Assembly (NCBI GenBank): GCA_022239325.1
Contig: JAKOGP010000001.1
Location: forward strand, 186,001 to 250,000
Reading direction: 5' to 3'
Length of the DNA: 64,000 nt
Origin: Flavobacteriaceae bacterium LSUCC0859
GTDB lineage: Bacteria > Bacteroidota > Bacteroidia > Flavobacteriales > Flavobacteriaceae
Numbering within the stretch: the stretch's first letter is position 1; each line of letters begins with the position of its first letter. Below, piece by piece: positions 54,408-62,890 of the stretch. Below the pieces are notes generated by a model, which had not been told where the DNA came from, did no database searches, and saw only the letters and a program-made list of their open reading frames with translations. The translations under genes and the position numbers were made by a program.

Positions 54408-55304
54408 TTGGAAACCATCTTGGAAGTAGCGGATCTAACAAAATCCTACGGAAGTCTTTTCGCTGTAAAAAAACTCAGTTTCACCATTGAAAAAGGAAAT
54501 GTATATGGGATTTTAGGACCCAACGGAAGTGGAAAATCTACCACACTTGGGATGGTGCTCAACGTAGTAAACCCCACCCAAGGAAGTTTTGAATGGTTTG
54601 GCGGAAGCCTTTCTACTCATGAAGCTTTAAAAAAAGTAGGTGCTATTATAGAAAGGCCTAATTTTTATCCTTACATGAGTGCTAAAAAAAATCTGAGTCT
54701 GGTTTGTAAGATTAAAGGAGTTCCAGAAAACAACATAGAAGAAAAATTGGCCTTGGTAGGTCTTCTAGACAGAAAAAATTCAAATTTCAGCACCTTTTCC
54801 TTAGGAATGAAGCAGAGGCTTGCCATTGCCTCTGCACTTTTGAATAATCCAGAAATACTCATTTTGGACGAACCTACCAATGGCTTAGACCCACAGGGAA
54901 TTCACCAAATTAGAGAAATTATAAAAACCATTGCAGCACAGGGCACTACCATCTTGCTAGCCTCCCATTTATTAGACGAGGTAGAAAAAGTATGTACCCA
55001 TGTGGTGGTTCTTAGAGAGGGACAAAAATTATACTCAGGTCCTGTTTCAGAGATGCAAGCCAATCACGGCTATGCCCTTCTCAAAACCAAAGACATGGAG
55101 GGCTTGAGAAAGCTGCTAGAAGAAAGCAGCCAGTTTGAGCGGGTTAGCGATGAAAATGGCTTATTAAAAGCCTACCTCACCCAACCTATAGAAGCAGCAG
55201 ACATCAACAAATCCATGATGGATAAGCAAATTATTTTAAGCCATTTAGTGGTTCAAAAAGACAGTCTAGAAGCTCAATTTCTTGCCCTTACTAAAACCCT
55301 TTAA
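54408..55304 (+). CDS. ABC-2 transporter ATP-binding protein
   Basis: 298 residues. Walker A GPNGSGKST (about 40-48), signature FSLGMKQRLAIA (about 126), Walker B LILDEPTNGLDPQG, H-loop LASHLLDEV, then a C-terminal about 80-residue regulatory region usual in CcmA/NatA-type ATPases. TTG 54408 is the start; no ATG precedes Walker A. Pairs with the permease 9 bases downstream. Confidence 0.93.
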   Translation: METILEVADLTKSYGSLFAVKKLSFTIEKGNVYGILGPNGSGKSTTLGMVLNVVNPTQGSFEWFGGSLSTHEALKKVGAIIERPNFYPYMSAKKNLSLVCKIKGVPENNIEEKLALVGLLDRKNSNFSTFSLGMKQRLAIASALLNNPEILILDEPTNGLDPQGIHQIREIIKTIAAQGTTILLASHLLDEVEKVCTHVVVLREGQKLYSGPVSEMQANHGYALLKTKDMEGLRKLLEESSQFERVSDENGLLKAYLTQPIEAADINKSMMDKQIILSHLVVQKDSLEAQFLALTKTL

Positions 55305-55313
55305 GCCATTCTC

Positions 55314-56147
55314 ATGAAAAGATTACTTCAGATAGAACTCATCAAACTTTGGAACAACAGAGCCAGTAAGGTGCTCATTTTTGGATATTTTATTCTGCTT
55401 ACTTGTATTGCCCTTGTTGCAGCCATAAAGTTTGACATTGGCCCCATAAAGTTTCACCTAGCAGAACAGGGTATTTTTAATTTCCCTTACATCTGGCATT
55501 TTAACACCTTCGTAGCTGCTTTACTCAAAATTTTCTTAGCGATTATTATTGTCTCCATGATGGCTAACGAATACACCTATAAAACCATTAAGCAAAATCT
55601 CATTGACGGACTTTCTAAAAAGGAATTTATTGCCTCTAAGTTTCTCACTGTAGTTTTGTTCTCTGCTGTCTCTACCCTCTTTGTTTTTGTGATTTCTCTC
55701 ATTTTAGGAGGTGTGTATTCAGACTATACAGAAATTGGGATTGTGCTCTCAGACCTCAGGTTTCTGGTGGCTTACTTTATTAAACTCATTGGTTTCTTCT
55801 CTTTTTGTTTGTTTGTTGGTATTCTAGTAAAGCGCTCTGCTTTTGCCCTTGGTTTCCTCATTATATGGCAGATGGTAGAAGGGTTCACAAGAGGTATAAT
55901 TCGTTGGAAATTCTTCGATGCAGAAACCACTAGCACCATCATAGGATTCTTCCCCTTAGACGCTATTTCTAATGTCTTAAAAGAACCCTTTTCAAGACTC
56001 AATGCCGTGCAATCTGTAGCCAATCAAATTGGTGAGAATGTATCTTTAGATTACCAAACTACCCTTTTGGAAATAGCTTTGGTATTGCTATGGTCTGCTA
56101 TTTTTATTTGGGGGTCCTTTAAGATTGTTCAGAAGAGAGACTTGTAA
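55314..56147 (+). CDS. ABC-2 type transporter permease
   Basis: 277 residues, six hydrophobic segments (about 18-42, 58-80, 108-135, 155-180, 188-205, 250-270). ANEYTYKTIKQNLIDGLSKKEF (split as ANEYTYKTIKQN and LIDGLSKKEF) is the ABC2_membrane coupling-helix segment. Exports an unknown substrate with the upstream ATPase. The uvrB -7 box begins 22 bases after its stop. Confidence 0.9.
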   Translation: MKRLLQIELIKLWNNRASKVLIFGYFILLTCIALVAAIKFDIGPIKFHLAEQGIFNFPYIWHFNTFVAALLKIFLAIIIVSMMANEYTYKTIKQNLIDGLSKKEFIASKFLTVVLFSAVSTLFVFVISLILGGVYSDYTEIGIVLSDLRFLVAYFIKLIGFFSFCLFVGILVKRSAFALGFLIIWQMVEGFTRGIIRWKFFDAETTSTIIGFFPLDAISNVLKEPFSRLNAVQSVANQIGENVSLDYQTTLLEIALVLLWSAIFIWGSFKIVQKRDL

Positions 56148-56168
56148 TAAAATCTCACGGGGCTTTTG

Positions 56169-56176
56169 TACCTTTG
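56169..56176 (+). promoter_or_regulatory. -7 box abutting the uvrB start
   Basis: TACCTTTG, exact consensus, then GGT and the uvrB ATG at 56180. A TTG at 56143-56145 is 23 bases upstream. Predicted transcript starts at or next to the ATG. Confidence 0.55.
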
Positions 56177-56179
56177 GGT

Positions 56180-58171
56180 ATGGATTTTACCATTGAGTCT
56201 ACATTTAAACCTACCGGGGACCAACCCCAAGCTATAAAACAGCTAGTAGCGGGTATACAGGAGGGAACCTATGCACAAACTCTTTTAGGGGTTACCGGCT
56301 CAGGGAAAACCTTTACGGTGGCCAACGTCATTCAAGAAATACAGAGACCCACTCTAATCTTAGCCCACAACAAAACCCTTGCGGCCCAATTATACTCTGA
56401 ATTCAAGCAGTTTTTTCCTAAAAATGCAGTGGAGTATTTTGTGAGTTACTACGATTATTATCAGCCGGAGGCCTATATTCCTACCTCAGGTACCTATATA
56501 GAAAAAGATTTATCTATTAATGAAGATATTGAAAAACTGAGGTTGAGTACAACCTCTTCTCTACTCTCTGGCAGGCGAGATGTATTGGTGATTGCCTCCG
56601 TGTCCTGCTTATACGGGATGGGGAACCCCGTGGAATTTGAGAAAAATGTGGTAAACATTCACAAAGACCAAATTATCTCAAGAACTAAATTCTTAAAGCA
56701 ACTGGTCCAAGGACTTTATGCCAGAACTACAGCAGACTTTGTCAATGGAAGTTTTAGGGTAAAAGGAGACGTGGTAGACGTTTTCCCTAGCTATACAGAC
56801 TACGCCATTCGGGTACATTTTTTTGGGGATGAAATTGAAGAAATTGAGGCCTTTGACCCGCTGCACAATAAAACCTTAGAGACCCTAGAACAATTAAGAA
56901 TATTTCCTGCCAATATGTTTGTCAGTTCTCCAGATATCTTACAGAATGCCATCCACAGCATTCAAGAAGATATGGTAAAACAGGTGAATTTCTTTAAAGA
57001 AGAAGGAAAGCACCTAGAAGCCAAAAGATTAGAAGAACGTACCACATTTGACTTAGAAATGATTAGAGAGTTAGGCTACTGCTCTGGAATTGAAAATTAC
57101 TCTAGATATTTAGATGGTAGGGCGCCTGGCACCCGACCCTTTTGCTTATTAGATTATTTTCCAAAAGATTTTCTAATGGTTGTAGATGAAAGTCATGTTA
57201 CCATACCTCAGGTTCATGCCATGTTTGGTGGAGACCGATCTAGAAAAGAGAACCTGGTTACTTATGGTTTTAGACTCCCAGCTGCCATGGACAATAGGCC
57301 CTTAAAGTTTGAAGAATTTGAACAGCTCACCCACCAAATTCTATATGTAAGTGCCACCCCAGCAGATTACGAATTGGCACAATCTGAAGGTGTAGTTGTC
57401 GAACAGATTATTAGACCTACTGGGCTGTTAGACCCCATTATTGAGGTGAGACCTTCCAAAAACCAAATAGATAATTTGGTCGCTGAAATTCAAGAGCGCG
57501 TAAAATTAGATCAGAGGACGTTAGTCACTACACTTACTAAAAGGATGGCAGAGGAATTGGCAAAATATTTAGCAAAAATCCAAGTTCGCTGTCGCTATAT
57601 ACACTCCGATGTAGACACTCTAGAACGTGTAGAAATTATGCAAGACCTTCGGAAAGGTATTTTTGATGTCCTTATAGGGGTAAACCTACTCAGGGAAGGT
57701 TTAGATCTTCCTGAGGTTTCTTTGGTGGCAATTATAGATGCAGACAAAGAGGGTTTCCTTAGAAACGCCAAATCGCTTACCCAAACGGTAGGTAGAGCGG
57801 CGAGACATGTAGAGGGTAAAGCCATTATGTATGCAGATAAGGTGACAAAAAGCATGCAGAAAACCATAGACGAAACTCAATATAGAAGAGAAAAGCAAAT
57901 TGCCTATAACAAAGCAAACCATACCGTTCCAAAAGCACTTAACAAAAGTCTGGATAGTGTACTGACTAAAAATTCAGTCTCTGCCTACCATTTTGAAAAA
58001 GCGGCTGTGAAGGCCCAGGAGCCAGACCCCAATTACCTGACCGCAGAAGAACGGGCTAAAATGATTAAAGACAAGAGAAAAGCCATGGAAAAAGCAGCCA
58101 AAAACTTAGATTTCCTAGTGGCTGCACAACTAAGAGATGAAATAAAAGTTTTACAAGAAGCCGGAGTCTAA
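56180..58171 (+). CDS. uvrB: Excinuclease ABC subunit UvrB
   Basis: 663 residues from ATG 56180; the in-frame TTG at 56174 is within the -7 box. Damage-recognition helicase of nucleotide excision repair. KPTGDQPQAI (about 11), Walker A GVTGSGKTFT (about 38), the beta-hairpin YYDYYQPEAYIP (about 93-104), DESHVTIPQ, GVNLLREGLDLPEV and, at the C-terminus, a UVR motif (LVAAQLRDEIKVL). Complete. uvrA and uvrC are not in the window. Confidence 0.97.
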   Translation: MDFTIESTFKPTGDQPQAIKQLVAGIQEGTYAQTLLGVTGSGKTFTVANVIQEIQRPTLILAHNKTLAAQLYSEFKQFFPKNAVEYFVSYYDYYQPEAYIPTSGTYIEKDLSINEDIEKLRLSTTSSLLSGRRDVLVIASVSCLYGMGNPVEFEKNVVNIHKDQIISRTKFLKQLVQGLYARTTADFVNGSFRVKGDVVDVFPSYTDYAIRVHFFGDEIEEIEAFDPLHNKTLETLEQLRIFPANMFVSSPDILQNAIHSIQEDMVKQVNFFKEEGKHLEAKRLEERTTFDLEMIRELGYCSGIENYSRYLDGRAPGTRPFCLLDYFPKDFLMVVDESHVTIPQVHAMFGGDRSRKENLVTYGFRLPAAMDNRPLKFEEFEQLTHQILYVSATPADYELAQSEGVVVEQIIRPTGLLDPIIEVRPSKNQIDNLVAEIQERVKLDQRTLVTTLTKRMAEELAKYLAKIQVRCRYIHSDVDTLERVEIMQDLRKGIFDVLIGVNLLREGLDLPEVSLVAIIDADKEGFLRNAKSLTQTVGRAARHVEGKAIMYADKVTKSMQKTIDETQYRREKQIAYNKANHTVPKALNKSLDSVLTKNSVSAYHFEKAAVKAQEPDPNYLTAEERAKMIKDKRKAMEKAAKNLDFLVAAQLRDEIKVLQEAGV

Positions 58172-58221
58172 GTACCTAAATGTTTTTTGTCTAATTTAGT
58201 GGGTATACTGTTTTCAGACCT

Positions 58222-59742
58222 ATGAAAAAAATATTCCTTCTTTTTGCCCTGGGCTTAGCCACTGCAAACTCCCTGGCGCAGCAGCTCTCCAAAAAAGAAA
58301 TCAACCAACTTAGTCAAAGTGCTTTTCCTAAAGCCGTAGCACAATTGGTAGATTTTTTATCCCTAGCTAATAATGGGATGGACCCCAAACAGATCCAAAA
58401 AAATAAAGAGGCGGCAGAGGTCTGGCTCCAAGCACTTGGATTTACAACAAAAACACTAATCACGGAAGGAGTTCCTGTACTTCTTGCAGAAAAACGATCA
58501 AAAAGTGTGCAAACGCTGCCCACTGTCTTGTTTTATTTGCAAATAGACGGACAGCCCGTAGACCCCTCTAAATGGGAGCAAGAAAACCCTTACCAAGCAG
58601 TTTTTAAAACTAAAAAAACAGACGGAAGCTGGGAGCAAATCTATCTAGAACAAGCCTTAAAGGACCCAGAATCCTATGTATTTGCCAGGTCTGCCTCAGA
58701 CTCTAAAGGACCTGCTGTTTCTTTGTTTGCCGCACTTAAAATTCTTAAAGAACAGGACATCCAGCTACCTTTTTACATAAAATTACTCCTAGATTTTCAA
58801 GAAGAAATGGGCTCACCAACCCTTTCCAAAGCGGTAGAAAGCCACAAAGACGCCTTAGCCGCTAATTATTTATTAATCATGGACGGTGCCAGACACCTCT
58901 CTAACAAGCCCACACTTACCTTTGGCGCCAGAGGAATAGCCACTGCCAAACTCATTGTCTACGGTCCTAAAGTGCCCCTACACAGTGGCCAATACGGAAA
59001 TTACGCGCCTAATCCTGTTTTTGAAACTGCTGCATTATTGGCAGGGCTTAAAACCTCCGACGGTCAGGTAAAACTGCCTGGCTTTTATAGCGGCATACAG
59101 ATTTCTGAAAAAGACCAGCGCTTTATGGCAGCCATTCAGGAAGACACCACAGCCACCAATGCCAGACTTGGAATTGCCAAAAGAGACGCTATTGGAAATG
59201 GGTACCAAGAAGCCTTACAATACCCCAGCTTAAACATCAGAGGCCTACAAGCTGGCTGGGTAAATGAGCAGGTACGCACCATTATTCCAGACCGAGTAAC
59301 CGTAGAAATAGACATGCGTCTGGTACCAGAATCTGACGGAAAAAGCTTAATGGAAGGGCTTAAAACCTATATCCAAAACCAGGGGTATTATCTAACAGAC
59401 GGTGCTCCAACAGACGCCCAACGAAAAATTCATACCAAATTGGCTAGCTTTAGTTATAAACTGGGATCTAAACCCTTTAGAACCCCCATGGACGGGCCCC
59501 TTGCCAATCATTTGTCCAAGGCCATGGAACATGTGTTTGGGTCCCATTTTATTCTCATGAGAACCACAGGTGGCTCCCAACCCATTGCTCCATTTATAAA
59601 TACCTTGGGTATTCCTGCAGTGTCTATTCGTATACCCAACCCAGACAATAACATTCACAGCCCCAATGAAAACCTAAAGCTTCAAAACTTTAAGGAAGGT
59701 ATTATGACCTGCCTCTCCATTTTAAGCACTCCTATTGAATGA
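58222..59742 (+). CDS. Exported M20-family metallopeptidase with altered metal site
   Basis: 506 residues; signal peptide to about residue 19 (TANSLAQ). The M20 (CNDP/dipeptidase) frame is clear: SASDSKGP with Asp160, FQEEMGSP with Glu194-195, IMDGARH, LHSGQYGN, and the terminal NIHSPNE His. However the first metal pair, normally GHYDVQP, reads LQIDGQP (Gln107-x-Asp109), so the histidine ligand is replaced by glutamine while everything downstream is conserved. Either a metal-altered or a binding-only member. Monocistronic. Confidence 0.87.
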   Translation: MKKIFLLFALGLATANSLAQQLSKKEINQLSQSAFPKAVAQLVDFLSLANNGMDPKQIQKNKEAAEVWLQALGFTTKTLITEGVPVLLAEKRSKSVQTLPTVLFYLQIDGQPVDPSKWEQENPYQAVFKTKKTDGSWEQIYLEQALKDPESYVFARSASDSKGPAVSLFAALKILKEQDIQLPFYIKLLLDFQEEMGSPTLSKAVESHKDALAANYLLIMDGARHLSNKPTLTFGARGIATAKLIVYGPKVPLHSGQYGNYAPNPVFETAALLAGLKTSDGQVKLPGFYSGIQISEKDQRFMAAIQEDTTATNARLGIAKRDAIGNGYQEALQYPSLNIRGLQAGWVNEQVRTIIPDRVTVEIDMRLVPESDGKSLMEGLKTYIQNQGYYLTDGAPTDAQRKIHTKLASFSYKLGSKPFRTPMDGPLANHLSKAMEHVFGSHFILMRTTGGSQPIAPFINTLGIPAVSIRIPNPDNNIHSPNENLKLQNFKEGIMTCLSILSTPIE

Positions 59743-59765
59743 TCCTTTATTATTACCTACCTTTG
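59735..59765 (+). promoter_or_regulatory. Promoter of DUF1456 gene
   Basis: TTG 59735-59737, 20-base gap, TACCTTTG 59758-59765 (exact). The last G begins a GGCC hairpin element, so the transcript would start inside it. Confidence 0.5.
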
Positions 59766-59784
59766 GCCCGGAGGGCCAATGCCC
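59765..59784 (+). repeat. GGCC dyad variant at transcription start of DUF1456 gene
   Basis: GGCCCGGAGGGCC, a perfect 5-base stem with GGA loop, followed by AATGCCC; resembles the GGCC-N-GGCCGATGCC set with A for the G of GATG. Confidence 0.35.
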
Positions 59785-59803
59785 TTATTTATAATTCTTT
59801 TTC

Positions 59804-60211
59804 ATGACCAATAATGACATTTTAAAAAAATTAAGGGTAGCTCTCATGCTACGAGACACTGACATAGAAGCTATAATGAGCTTGGTAGATTTTAAAATTA
59901 GTACCAGCGAACTAGGTGCTTTTTTTAGAAGTGAAGACCATCCGAAGTATATGGAATGTGGAGATCAAATACTGAGAAACTTTCTCAATGGCCTTATTAT
60001 TTACACTAGGGGTACCAAGGAGGCACCTAAAAAACCTGCAGAGGCCCTACAGCAAAAGCCCGTCATGGCTAAGGCCAGACCAGAGCAGGCCAAAAAAGAA
60101 CCTTCTACCTCATCTCATTTAAAAAGCCAAAGTTACAAGAAGCCATTTAAAAAAACGCCCTACAAATCTGATCTAAGCCCTGTAGCGTATAAAAACAAAA
60201 AAAAATCCTGA
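59804..60211 (+). CDS. DUF1456 (YehS-like) protein, single repeat
   Basis: 135 residues. NNDILKKLRVALMLRDTDI (3-21) and SELGAFFRSEDHPKY with CGDQILRNFLNGL are the DUF1456 core; the family often carries two such repeats, here one, followed by a Lys/Pro-rich basic tail. Cytoplasmic, function unknown. The stop TGA (60209-60211) and the AAA codons of the KKK tail lie inside the left arm and A tract of the terminator. Confidence 0.83.
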   Translation: MTNNDILKKLRVALMLRDTDIEAIMSLVDFKISTSELGAFFRSEDHPKYMECGDQILRNFLNGLIIYTRGTKEAPKKPAEALQQKPVMAKARPEQAKKEPSTSSHLKSQSYKKPFKKTPYKSDLSPVAYKNKKKS

Positions 60212-60234
60212 GCCGCAGCTCAGGATTTTTTTTT
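60197..60234. terminator. Bidirectional terminator between DUF1456 and sucC
   Basis: A tract, stem TCCTGAGC / GCTCAGGA with loop CGCA, T9. Overlaps the stop codon of the DUF1456 gene. Confidence 0.85.
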
Positions 60235-60245
60235 AAAATTCGATT

Positions 60246-60263
60246 GGCATCGGCCGTTAGGCC
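60246..60263 (-). repeat. GGCC-N4-GGCCGATGCC dyad element at sucC stop
   Basis: On the minus strand GGCC-TAAC-GGCCGATGCC; the TAA is the sucC stop codon, so the element makes the last codons and stop. Confidence 0.5.
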
Positions 60264-61450
60264 AAAACCTCTTTTACTTTATCTGCAGCTTCTTGGAATT
60301 GAACAGCAGAGTGAACCGCCAATCCTGAGTTGTCCAAAATCTCTTTGGCCATTTCTGCGTTGGTCCCTTGCAGGCGAACAATGATAGGTACTTTAATGGC
60401 GTCCCCCATGTTTTTGTAGGCGTCTACAACACCCTGAGCAACACGATCACAGCGTACAATACCTCCGAATATGTTAATTAGTATGGCCTTTACATTGTCG
60501 TCTTTCAAAATAATCCTGAAAGCCTCTTCTACGCGTTTGGCGTCTGCAGTACCCCCTACATCAAGAAAGTTAGCCGGCTCACCACCAGCCATTTTAATGA
60601 GGTCCATGGTAGCCATAGCCAAACCAGCACCGTTTACCATACAACCTACATTTCCATCTAAATCTACATAGTTAAGGCCTACTGCGTTGGCTTCTACTTC
60701 AATAGGATTTTCCTCTCTGAGGTCTCTCATGGCAGCGTAGTCTTTTCTTCTATATAAGGCATTGTCATCTATAGATACCTTAGCGTCTACTGCTAATATT
60801 TTGTCATCAGATGTCTTAAGGACTGGATTAATTTCAAATAAACTGGCATCAGATTCCTCATATGCTTTGTATAGAGACATCACAAATTTTGTCATTTCTT
60901 TGAAGGCAGTTCCAGAAAGGCCTAAGTTAAAGGCAATTTTTCTGGCTTGGAAAGGCATAATACCTGTAGCAGGATTTATGGTTTCGTGAAAAATAAGATG
61001 TGGGGTTTTTTCTGCCACTTCTTCTATGTCCATACCACCCTCTGTAGAATACATGATCATATTTCTACCTGTAGCCCTATTTAAAAGTACAGACATATAA
61101 AACTCAGAAGTTTCACTCTCCCCTGGATAGTACACATCTTCTGCTACCAATACTTGATGTACCCTTTTACCGGCTGCAGAGGTTTGAGGAGTCACCAAAT
61201 CCATTCCAATAATATCATTGGCAATGCTTTCTACTTCTCCTAAATTTTTAGCCAATTTAACACCACCGCCTTTACCACGACCACCTGCGTGAACTTGCGC
61301 TTTTATCACATACCAGCTGGTGGCTGTTTCTTCCGTTAATTGTTTGGCTGCAGCTACGGCCTCTGAGGGGCTTTGAGCTACCAAACCACGCTGAATGCGA
61401 ACGCCAAAACTGGCCAAAATCTCTTTTCCTTGATATTCGTGAAGGTTCAT
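60257..61450 (-). CDS. sucC: Succinyl-CoA synthetase (ADP-forming) subunit beta
   Basis: 397 residues. TCA-cycle ligase subunit with an ATP-grasp N-terminal part ([33 protein letters not shown]) and the CoA-ligase domain ([36 protein letters not shown]). Catalytic SucD is not adjacent, as is normal in flavobacteria. ATG 61450; an exact -7 box on this strand at 61474-61481. Divergent from lysA. Confidence 0.96.
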   Translation of the reverse strand: MNLHEYQGKEILASFGVRIQRGLVAQSPSEAVAAAKQLTEETATSWYVIKAQVHAGGRGKGGGVKLAKNLGEVESIANDIIGMDLVTPQTSAAGKRVHQVLVAEDVYYPGESETSEFYMSVLLNRATGRNMIMYSTEGGMDIEEVAEKTPHLIFHETINPATGIMPFQARKIAFNLGLSGTAFKEMTKFVMSLYKAYEESDASLFEINPVLKTSDDKILAVDAKVSIDDNALYRRKDYAAMRDLREENPIEVEANAVGLNYVDLDGNVGCMVNGAGLAMATMDLIKMAGGEPANFLDVGGTADAKRVEEAFRIILKDDNVKAILINIFGGIVRCDRVAQGVVDAYKNMGDAIKVPIIVRLQGTNAEMAKEILDNSGLAVHSAVQFQEAADKVKEVLA

Positions 61451-61473
61451 AGTGTTTTATTAAAATTGAGAGG

Positions 61474-61481
61474 CAAAAATA
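61474..61481 (-). promoter_or_regulatory. -7 box of sucC
   Basis: TATTTTTG on the minus strand, exact consensus, 23 bases before ATG 61450. Confidence 0.5.
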
Positions 61482-61552
61482 ACAAAGTAGCATGAAAGTG
61501 CCTAATTAATACGCTATGAGAATAAAATTAATTGCTTTTGAGAACACACTCA

Positions 61553-61633
61553 ATTGTTATATATGTAACAATGTGTTGTAAAAATATAGTGTCAGTACTT
61601 TTGTCTTGTTCATCATAGGGCATATTGTTACAT
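61553..61633. promoter_or_regulatory. lysA promoter flanked by matching dyad sites
   Basis: Upstream near-palindrome ATTGTTATATATGTAACAAT (61553-61572; 18 of 20 symmetric). Promoter TTG 61576-61578, 17-base gap, TACTTTTG 61596-61603 (exact -7). Then ATTGTTACAT (61624-61633), the exact reverse complement of ATGTAACAAT in the palindrome, between the transcription start and the lysA ATG. Operator-like layout around one promoter. Confidence 0.55.
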
Positions 61634-61645
61634 TTGAATAAATAT

Positions 61646-62890
61646 ATGATCATGACTGAAACAGATTTACTTGGAATTGCACATGAGTTTGGTGCCCCTG
61701 TATATGTATATGATGCAGACAAAATTAAAAGTCAATACAACAGGCTCACTGCCGCATTTAGCGGGGTGTCTAAACTACAATTGAACTATGCTGCCAAAGC
61801 ACTTTCTAATATTAGTGTGTTAAGACTCATGAATAGTTTGGGCTCTGGGTTAGACACGGTGTCTATTCAGGAGGTTCAACTAGGGCTTTTAGCGGGTTTT
61901 TCTGCTTCAGATATAATTTTTACTCCCAATGGGGTGTCTCTAGAAGAGCTAGAAGCCGCTGCTGCGCTTGGGGTACGAATTAACATTGATAACCTTTCTC
62001 TTTTAGAGCAGTTTGGAAACAAACACCCTGAAGTACCAGTTTGCATTCGGATAAACCCTCATGTAATGGCAGGTGGTAATGCCAACATTTCTGTAGGGCA
62101 TATTGACTCTAAATTTGGTATTAGCATACATCAAATTCCTCATATTTTGAGAATTGCAGCACTCACCAATATGAATATTAACGGGATTCACATGCATACA
62201 GGGAGTGACATTTTAGATATAGAGGTGTTTTTATACGCTTCTGAAATCTTGTTCGAAACCGCTAAAAATTTTAAAAACCTGGACTTTATAGACTTTGGTA
62301 GTGGTTTTAAAGTGCCTTACAAAGAAGGAGATATTGAAACAAACATTGAAGAATTGGGAGAAAAACTCTCAAAAAAGTTCAATTCCTTTTGTAAAACTTA
62401 TGGAAAAGAACTCACTCTAGCCTTTGAACCTGGAAAATTTTTAGTGAGTGAAGCAGGCTCTTTTTTAGCCAAAGTTAATGTGGTAAAACAAACAACCTCT
62501 ACCGTATTTGCTAGTATAGACAGTGGCTTTAACCACCTCATTAGACCCATGCTTTACGGGGCTAGCCATGGTATTACAAATATATCCAATCCAAACGGCA
62601 GGGAGCGATTTTATTCTGTAGTGGGTTACATCTGTGAGACAGATACCTTTGCCACCAATAGAAAAATTGCAGAAATTACCGAAGGTGATGTGCTGAGATT
62701 TAAAAATGCTGGAGCCTACTGCTTTACCATGGCAAGTAACTATAACTCTAGGTTTAGACCCGCGGAGGTCTTATGGCATGAAGGAAAAGCCATACTCATT
62801 AGAGCGGCAGAAAATATGGACGATATTTTGAGGAATCAAATAGATGTCAAAGATCTGTTTGAGGCTAAACAAGCTGCAGAAGCTCAATAA
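61646..62890 (+). CDS. lysA: Diaminopimelate decarboxylase
   Basis: 414 residues from ATG 61646 (ATG 61652 also possible). PLP enzyme, last step to lysine from meso-DAP. PLP lysine in LNYAAKALSN (about 45-54), GIHMHTGSD, DFGSGFKVPY glycine loop, FEPGKFLV, and CETDTF (about 330), the substrate-binding Cys-Glu. Group IV decarboxylase barrel plus C-terminal beta domain. The last 25 codons are duplicated immediately behind the stop. Probably DAP-lysine pathway with dapD (45351). Confidence 0.94.
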   Translation: MIMTETDLLGIAHEFGAPVYVYDADKIKSQYNRLTAAFSGVSKLQLNYAAKALSNISVLRLMNSLGSGLDTVSIQEVQLGLLAGFSASDIIFTPNGVSLEELEAAAALGVRINIDNLSLLEQFGNKHPEVPVCIRINPHVMAGGNANISVGHIDSKFGISIHQIPHILRIAALTNMNINGIHMHTGSDILDIEVFLYASEILFETAKNFKNLDFIDFGSGFKVPYKEGDIETNIEELGEKLSKKFNSFCKTYGKELTLAFEPGKFLVSEAGSFLAKVNVVKQTTSTVFASIDSGFNHLIRPMLYGASHGITNISNPNGRERFYSVVGYICETDTFATNRKIAEITEGDVLRFKNAGAYCFTMASNYNSRFRPAEVLWHEGKAILIRAAENMDDILRNQIDVKDLFEAKQAAEAQ

